The notes below the pieces were generated by a model that had not been told where the DNA came from, searched no databases, and saw only the letters and a list, made by a program, of their open reading frames with translations. This document shows positions 8,362 to 12,379 of a DNA stretch of 12,379 bases, piece by piece. Positions within the stretch are counted from its first letter, which is position 1. The number at the start of each line of letters is the position of its first letter. The translations under genes and the position numbers were made by a program. Where the stretch lies: NCBI GenBank assembly GCA_947483345.1, contig CANKNL010000067.1, positions 1 through 12,379 of the forward strand. The letters run 5' to 3'. This DNA comes from Chitinophagaceae bacterium (lineage in GTDB: Bacteria; Bacteroidota; Bacteroidia; Chitinophagales; Chitinophagaceae).

Positions 8362-9171
8362 ATGATTGAATTTAAAAACATAAAGAAAAATTTCGACGGC
8401 AAAGTGGTGCTGGATGATGTGAGTCATGTGATGGAAACCGGTAAGGCTAATTTGATCATTGGCCAAAGCGGTAGCGGAAAAACAGTTTTACAAAAATGCC
8501 TGGTGGGATTATTTGAACCTAATGCCGGTGAAATTATATACGACGGCGTTAGTTTTACAACGATGAATGTTGATGAAAGAAAGGAATTGCGCCAGCAAAT
8601 TGGAATGCTTTTTCAGGGTTCTGCATTATTCGACAGCATGACTGTTGAACAGAATATTATGTTCCCGTTAGACATGTTTACCACAAAACATTTTTCAGAA
8701 AAATTAAAGCGGGTAAACGAAGTACTCGACAGGGTTAATTTAGATGGCATAAATAAAAAATACCCTGCCGAATTAAGTGGCGGTATGAAAAAAAGAGTGG
8801 GCATTGCCCGTGCCATCGTATTAAATCCCAAATATTTATTTTGCGATGAACCCAACTCGGGACTTGATCCCCAAACTTCCATGGTCATTGATAAACTGAT
8901 CCTGGATATCACCCGTGAGTTTAACATGACCGCTGTAATTAATACCCACGACATGAACAGTGTGATGGAAATGGGCGAAAATATTATCTATCTCTTTGAA
9001 GGCAAAAAAGAATGGACAGGCAATAAAAAAGATATCATTTTTTCGAAGAACGAAAGATTGAACGGGTTCATTTTCGCTTCTGAATTTTTGCAGGATGCCA
9101 AAGACATGCGTATGCTGGAAGCCAAAGGCAAGATCTCTAATGACAGAGATATGGATGAGCTGCTGAAGTAA
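8362..9171 (+). CDS. mlaF: MlaF-family ABC transporter ATP-binding protein
   Basis: ATPase subunit powering the MlaE-type permease encoded just upstream, 269 aa, cytoplasmic face of the inner membrane. All nucleotide-binding motifs are present: Walker A GQSGSGKT (residues 34-41), Q-loop LFQGSALFDSMTV, ABC signature LSGGMKKR (starting at residue 138), Walker B YLFCDEP with Asp162 and catalytic Glu163, D-loop SGLDP, and switch His196 in NTHDMNSV. The FQGSALFDSMTV segment and MKKRVGIARA are characteristic of the Mla/Ttg2A branch. A C-terminal extension of about 45 residues (FASEFLQDAKDMRMLEAKGKI onward) is charged and probably helical. It is cotranscribed with the permease. Regulation is not visible beyond the shared operon; the next gene, sucD, has its own promoter. 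Confidence 0.95.
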   Translation: MIEFKNIKKNFDGKVVLDDVSHVMETGKANLIIGQSGSGKTVLQKCLVGLFEPNAGEIIYDGVSFTTMNVDERKELRQQIGMLFQGSALFDSMTVEQNIMFPLDMFTTKHFSEKLKRVNEVLDRVNLDGINKKYPAELSGGMKKRVGIARAIVLNPKYLFCDEPNSGLDPQTSMVIDKLILDITREFNMTAVINTHDMNSVMEMGENIIYLFEGKKEWTGNKKDIIFSKNERLNGFIFASEFLQDAKDMRMLEAKGKISNDRDMDELLK

Positions 9172-9263
9172 TTTACAAACAACAAGCAGGTCAGTTTCAT
9201 CTTACAAATAAAGCACAAAATCCCCTATCCAAAATATCCGCTTTAACAATACGGCATCTACCT

Positions 9264-9271
9264 TATCTTTG
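9264..9271 (+). promoter_or_regulatory. sucD promoter, Bacteroidota -7 element
   Basis: TATCTTTG, followed by CA, is an exact TAnnTTTG match in the 141-base gap before sucD. A TTTA at 9242-9245 could serve as a degenerate -33 element, although its 18-base spacer is slightly short. Transcription would begin near 9277, giving a leader of about 35 AT-rich bases before the ATG at 9313. This argues that sucD is transcribed separately from mlaEF. Confidence 0.6.
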
Positions 9272-9312
9272 CAGCGCCTTTTTAATTTTTCATATTTAAT
9301 TTTTAATTGAAC

Positions 9313-10188
9313 ATGTCAGTTCTCGTTAATAAAGATTCCAAAATAATTGTACAGGGTTTTACCGGTACAGAAGGTACGTTTCATGCCACACAAATGATTG
9401 AATACGGCACCAATATTGTTGGTGGTGTTACACCCGGTAAAGGGGGCAGTACACATTTAGATAAACCGGTATTTAATACCGTTGCCGATGCCGTTAAAAC
9501 AACAGGTGCCGATGTGAGTATCATTTTTGTACCCCCGGCATTTGCTGCCGATGCCATAATGGAAGCAGCTGATGCAGGAATTGGATTGGTTGTTTGCATT
9601 ACCGAAGGCATTCCGGTTCAGGACATGGTTAAAGTGAAAAAGTATTTAGAAAGTAAAGACAGCAGACTGATAGGCCCCAATTGCCCAGGTGTAATAACTG
9701 CTGAAGCCTGTAAAGTGGGTATCATGCCCGGTTTTATATTTATAAAAGGCCGGATAGGCATCGTATCCAAATCGGGTACACTAACTTACGAGGCAGCCGA
9801 CCAGGTTGCAAAAGCCGGTCTGGGAATTTCTACGGCTATTGGTATTGGTGGCGATCCCATCATTGGCACAACCACTAAAGAAGCCGTTGAATTATTTATG
9901 AATGACCCTGAAACTGATGCCATTGTAATGATCGGTGAAATTGGTGGTGGTATGGAAGCAGAAGCAGCTTATTATATTAAATCTACCGGTAATAAAAAAC
10001 CGGTTGTAGGCTTTATTGCCGGTCAAACTGCCCCTCCCGGGCGTCGTATGGGCCACGCCGGAGCTATTGTTGGCGGTGCCGATGATACGGCTGAAGCAAA
10101 AATGAAGATCATGGCGGAGTGCGGTATTCATGTGGTGGCAAGCCCTGCTGATATTGGCAAAGTAATGGCGGAAGTAATGAAAAAGTAA
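9313..10188 (+). CDS. sucD: Succinyl-CoA synthetase (succinate-CoA ligase) alpha subunit
   Basis: Alpha subunit of the TCA-cycle enzyme that converts succinyl-CoA, nucleoside diphosphate and phosphate to succinate, CoA and NTP. The 291-aa length is normal for the family. N-terminal CoA-binding Rossmann domain: IIVQGFTGTEGTFHA, then GGVTPGKGG and the conserved IIFVPP and CITEGIP segments. The ligase domain carries RLIGPNCPGVI, GIVSKSGTLTYEA and GIGGDPIIGT. The phosphorylated catalytic histidine is His248 in RRMGHAGAIVGG (10054-10056). I start at the ATG at 9313 (MSVLVNKDSK) and not at the TTG two codons upstream, because this matches the family N-terminus. The partner beta subunit gene sucC is not next to it, as is seen in other Bacteroidota. 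It has its own promoter upstream and an intrinsic terminator 21 bases after the stop codon, consistent with a single-gene unit. Confidence 0.97.
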   Translation: MSVLVNKDSKIIVQGFTGTEGTFHATQMIEYGTNIVGGVTPGKGGSTHLDKPVFNTVADAVKTTGADVSIIFVPPAFAADAIMEAADAGIGLVVCITEGIPVQDMVKVKKYLESKDSRLIGPNCPGVITAEACKVGIMPGFIFIKGRIGIVSKSGTLTYEAADQVAKAGLGISTAIGIGGDPIIGTTTKEAVELFMNDPETDAIVMIGEIGGGMEAEAAYYIKSTGNKKPVVGFIAGQTAPPGRRMGHAGAIVGGADDTAEAKMKIMAECGIHVVASPADIGKVMAEVMKK

Positions 10189-10209
10189 TTACTTAGAATA
10201 TTTTTTAGT

Positions 10210-10235
10210 AAAGCCCGGCTACATGCCGGGCTTTT
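10210..10235 (+). terminator. Intrinsic terminator of sucD
   Basis: Perfect 10-bp stem AAAGCCCGGC / GCCGGGCTTT with loop TACAT, followed by a T-containing stretch (TTTTAATTTT), 21 bases after the sucD stop. The stem is GC-rich in an AT-rich setting and the geometry is standard. The A run on the left side means it may also act on the opposite strand. Confidence 0.9.
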
Positions 10236-10262
10236 AATTTTAAAAATTTCCCCATTCTCCGC

Positions 10263-10298
10263 CCCCTCTCCTTCAGGAGAGGGGATTAAGGGGTGAGG
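10263..10298. repeat. Intergenic palindromic repeat (CCCCTCTCC hairpin plus GGGGTGAGG tail)
   Basis: CCCCTCTCC (10263-10271) pairs perfectly with GGAGAGGGG (10276-10284) across a TTCA loop, and is followed by ATTAAGGGGTGAGG. From memory, this hairpin with its G-rich GGTGAGG tail resembles a dispersed intergenic repeat seen in many Bacteroidota and cyanobacterial genomes. A single copy in this window cannot prove it is repeated. Confidence 0.6.
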
Positions 10299-10300
10299 TT

Positions 10301-10324
10301 AAAAAACCGGGGCTTTCGCCCCGG
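10301..10324 (-). terminator. Intrinsic terminator for the minus-strand DUF4476 gene
   Basis: Read on the minus strand: stem CCGGGGC, loop GAAA (a GNRA-type tetraloop), stem GCCCCGG, then six T residues (complement of A at 10301-10306). This is a textbook intrinsic terminator about 50 bases after the stop of the convergent minus-strand gene (10376). It may work with the neighbouring hairpins as a shared block for both transcripts. Confidence 0.75.
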
Positions 10325-10327
10325 CCC

Positions 10328-10346
10328 GGCCTGCGCCACGCAGGCC
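10328..10346. repeat. Perfect GC-rich palindrome GGCCTGCG/CGCAGGCC
   Basis: An 8-bp perfect stem, GGCCTGCG and CGCAGGCC, around a CCA loop, with TGAAG directly after it. It is much more GC-rich than the surroundings and lies immediately beside the minus-strand terminator. It resembles a mobile intergenic palindrome more than a gene-specific terminator, since no T run follows on either strand. Confidence 0.6.
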
Positions 10347-10375
10347 TGAAGTATAGCCATGAAAGTTTAGTCTTT

Positions 10376-11083
10376 TTATTTACGGTTTTTAATATAATCC
10401 ATCAACGCTTCTTTACTGCTGCTGAAAAATAAGGCATCGTTGATTATAAAATAATTGGCTTTATCAACCGTATAATCATAAGCAAATTTGGCAATATCCA
10501 GTTTGCTATTTTCCGAAAAGAAAAGCCCGACTATTACTTTTACCTGTGCAGTTGTAAAATAATTAATGGCCATAAACTGTTTGGCTATTTTTGACTTTGC
10601 ATCCTGAAAGGTTTCTTTTTCAATCGTCTGCTTTAATTGCTGAAAAGTGGTGTTATCCATAGCCCGGTTACTGCTATTGTCATAATAGTGATCATTATTA
10701 TCAACACCCCAGTCATCCTCATCATCATAACTACCGTTTATCAATTGCTCATCAACAAAAGCTTTTCCAAAACGATTGATGACAATATCGACATGATACT
10801 GAGGTTTTAAAAAGAGGGTACTGCTGTACACCAGTTGAAATCTGTCATTTCTGCTGTATCCCTGGCTTCGGTACTGATCATTAACCGCCTGGAAAATTTT
10901 TACTGTATGATTGCCGCTGTATAAATCATTCAATAAAATCATTCCGTTACCGGTGGGGTACTTTCGCCCGTCAACCATCACGCGTATATCCGAATGGCCA
11001 GTTGAAGAGATACTCAGTTTTGCCTGCGCAAACAAAATACCCGACATTAATAATGCGGTTAATAGTGTAGAAGTCTTTTTCAT
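10376..11083 (-). CDS. Secreted DUF4476 domain protein
   Basis: A 235-aa exported protein of unknown function. The N-terminus is a Sec signal peptide (MKKTSTLLTALLMSGILFAQA, cleavage likely after about residue 19-21). An N-terminal beta-rich part (KLSISSTGHSDIRVMVDGRKY through HVDIVINRFG, about residues 22-108) looks like a small PEGA-like or carrier beta domain. A low-complexity acidic linker rich in Asp, Asn and Tyr (about 117-140) joins it to the C-terminal DUF4476 domain (about 143-233). That domain has the pattern FQQLKQTIEKETFQDAKSKIAKQF, then FTTAQVKVIVGLFFSENSKLDIAKFAYDYTVD and a final helix ending in DYIKN. DUF4476 proteins are common in Bacteroidota and carry no experimental role that I know of. 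The gene is convergent with sucD, separated by a block of hairpins, and divergent from the gene at 11283. Confidence 0.85.
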   Translation of the reverse strand: MKKTSTLLTALLMSGILFAQAKLSISSTGHSDIRVMVDGRKYPTGNGMILLNDLYSGNHTVKIFQAVNDQYRSQGYSRNDRFQLVYSSTLFLKPQYHVDIVINRFGKAFVDEQLINGSYDDEDDWGVDNNDHYYDNSSNRAMDNTTFQQLKQTIEKETFQDAKSKIAKQFMAINYFTTAQVKVIVGLFFSENSKLDIAKFAYDYTVDKANYFIINDALFFSSSKEALMDYIKNRK

Positions 11084-11282
11084 TGCGTGTAAGTTTTATG
11101 ACTGACTATTTTCAAATGCTGTGCCGATTGACTACAAGCTAACATAATAAAAAGTTAAAGAAAAAAATAATGTAAAATTATGTAATTCTAATAAACAGTT
11201 CATCTTACTGTTGATACACTTTTTTATAACAGCAGTACAACTGCTCCTCAACAATTTGTACCTTGTAATTAAATATCCCACT
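11084..11282. other. Divergent intergenic region between DUF4476 and alpha-2-macroglobulin-like genes
   Basis: AT-rich 199-base spacer that must hold the promoters for both outward-facing genes. On the plus strand, TACCTTG at 11259-11265 is one base short of the TAnnTTTG pattern and about 18 bases before the ATG. No exact -7 consensus is seen on the minus strand. I see no RNA gene or clear operator. Confidence 0.4.
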
Positions 11283-12379
11283 ATGTTTACAAATAAAGCA
11301 TGTCTGCTTATTTTTCTATTTACAGGCATATCACTGATCTCCCTGTCTCAATTAAAAACAGATTATTCAAAAAACTGGAAGCAGGTAGAAGATCTGGAAA
11401 AAAAAGGGCTGACCAAATCGGCATTGCAGGAAGTACTGGTGATTTATAAACTGGCAATAAAAGATGGCAATGACGCCCAACAGATTAAAAGCTGCATGTA
11501 CCAGATCAAATACCGTAACATGGTGGAGGAAGACAGCCAGGAGAATAATATTTTTTTTGTAGATACCCTGATTGCCAAAGCCAAAGCGCCTGCAAAAAAT
11601 ATTTTACAAAGCATGCAGGCCGACCTGTTCTGGCAATACCTGCAGAACAACCGTTGGAAATTTTATAACCGCAGTAAATTGGCCGAAGAAAAAAGCAAAG
11701 ACATCACCACCTGGAGCATTGATAAACTTTATACCGTTATCTCTAAATTATACACCGCCTCACTGCAAAATGACGTGCTTTTAAAAAACACAAAACTAGA
11801 GGGCCTGGATGCCATTATTATTAAAGGAGAAAACACCCGTCAACTACGCCCTACGCTTTACGATTTTTTAGCACAGCGGGCTATCACCTTTTTTATAAAT
11901 GATGAATATGGTGTTACCAAACCGGCTTTCCAGTTTAAAATAGCAGATGCAGCTGCATTTGCAAAGGCCGATGATTTCATCAAAGTATCTTTTCCAACCA
12001 AAGACAGCGCTTCGCTTCAACACAGGGCCCTGCTGATCTTTCAGGATTTGATAACATGTCATTTAACAGATACTAATCCAGATGCCTTGATTGATGCGGA
12101 TCTGATACGATTGAACTTTGTAAACAGCAATGCAGTAATGGAAGGCAAAGAAAAATGGTATGAAGAAGCCCTTCTTGCCATTGAACAAAAATATCCAGGC
12201 AACCCTGCCATTGCACAGGCCATGTTTTTGCGTGGTAATATTTATTTACAACGTGGACAACAATATGAAGCACTTACAAAAACTGAAAACCAGTACGAGA
12301 TAAAACGAGCCCGTGAATTATTTGAAACAGCTTATGCCCGGTTTCCAAAATCGGAAGGCGGCATTAATGCAAAAAATGC
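11283..12379 (+). CDS. N-terminal part of a large secreted alpha-2-macroglobulin-like protein, 3'-truncated by the window
   Basis: The frame opens at ATG 11283 and stays open for 365 codons to the last base, so the stop lies beyond the window. The N-terminus is a signal peptide (MFTNKACLLIFLFTGISLISLSQ). It is followed by DYSKNWKQVEDLEKKGLTKSALQEV and an alpha-helical, repeat-like stretch; further on come TLYDFLAQRAITFF, and TPR-like helices (WYEEALLAIEQKYPGNPAIAQA, then ARELFETAYARFPKSEG). I recognise the WKxVxxLxxKGLxKSAL and YDFLAxRAxxFF patterns as the start of the long (about 1,800-2,000 aa) Bacteroidota MG2/alpha-2-macroglobulin family. Those proteins are thought to be envelope protease inhibitors or traps. 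The macroglobulin and thioester regions would lie downstream, so the call rests only on the N-terminus; another TPR-containing secreted protein cannot be excluded. It is transcribed away from the DUF4476 gene across a 199-base gap. Confidence 0.7.
   Translation, partial: MFTNKACLLIFLFTGISLISLSQLKTDYSKNWKQVEDLEKKGLTKSALQEVLVIYKLAIKDGNDAQQIKSCMYQIKYRNMVEEDSQENNIFFVDTLIAKAKAPAKNILQSMQADLFWQYLQNNRWKFYNRSKLAEEKSKDITTWSIDKLYTVISKLYTASLQNDVLLKNTKLEGLDAIIIKGENTRQLRPTLYDFLAQRAITFFINDEYGVTKPAFQFKIADAAAFAKADDFIKVSFPTKDSASLQHRALLIFQDLITCHLTDTNPDALIDADLIRLNFVNSNAVMEGKEKWYEEALLAIEQKYPGNPAIAQAMFLRGNIYLQRGQQYEALTKTENQYEIKRARELFETAYARFPKSEGGINAKN

Noticed and set aside
9307..9312. TTG start two codons upstream of sucD
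   Set aside because: The ATG at 9313 gives the usual SucD N-terminus and is the stronger start codon.
10201..10375. CRISPR array or small RNA gene in the hairpin cluster
   Set aside because: The palindromes differ in sequence and spacing, with no repeated unit plus spacer pattern, and two are explained as terminators.
11132..11329. 65-aa minus-strand frame in the divergent gap
   Set aside because: It overlaps the signal peptide of the plus-strand gene, is AT-driven and shows no recognisable feature.

Overview
The window looks like ordinary chromosome from a Bacteroidota bacterium, most likely of the Chitinophagaceae or a near relative. This rests on several things seen together: moderate, AT-leaning composition; almost no Shine-Dalgarno sequences before starts; a TAnnTTTG-type -7 element before sucD; and gene families typical of the phylum (a DUF4476 secreted protein, a long Bacteroidota-type alpha-2-macroglobulin N-terminus, a large fused malic enzyme). 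The genus call is inference. I see no phage, insertion sequence, integrase, CRISPR array, tRNA or rRNA.

Layout, left to right. 1-2097 (+): penicillin-binding protein 1C, with its 5' part outside the window. 2211-3791 (+): a membrane-anchored papain-like (C1) cysteine peptidase with a C-terminal sensor-like domain. 3859-4350 (+): an exported thioredoxin-fold protein with a CSWC active site. 4414-4896 (+): a DUF4442 hotdog-fold protein. 5095-7443 (+): MaeB, a malic enzyme fused to a phosphotransacetylase-like domain. 7594-8337 and 8362-9171 (+): the permease and ATPase of an MlaEF-type lipid ABC transporter. 9313-10188 (+): SucD, with its own promoter and a strong terminator. 10211-10346: three consecutive perfect hairpins between convergent genes. 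10376-11083 (-): a secreted DUF4476 protein. 11283-12379 (+): the N-terminal part of a long secreted protein recognised as alpha-2-macroglobulin-like, with no stop before the window edge.

Two themes recur. One is envelope biology: peptidoglycan synthesis (PbpC), an envelope-facing protease, an exported thiol protein, lipid transport (MlaEF) and an alpha-2-macroglobulin-like protein. The other is central carbon metabolism around the TCA cycle: MaeB takes malate to pyruvate, and SucD is half of succinyl-CoA synthetase. sucC and the mlaD/MCE subunit are not in the window, so both complexes must be completed from elsewhere. I found no convincing undescribed system. The items most worth a second look are the anchored C1 peptidase, the hairpin cluster after sucD and the incomplete gene at the right edge.
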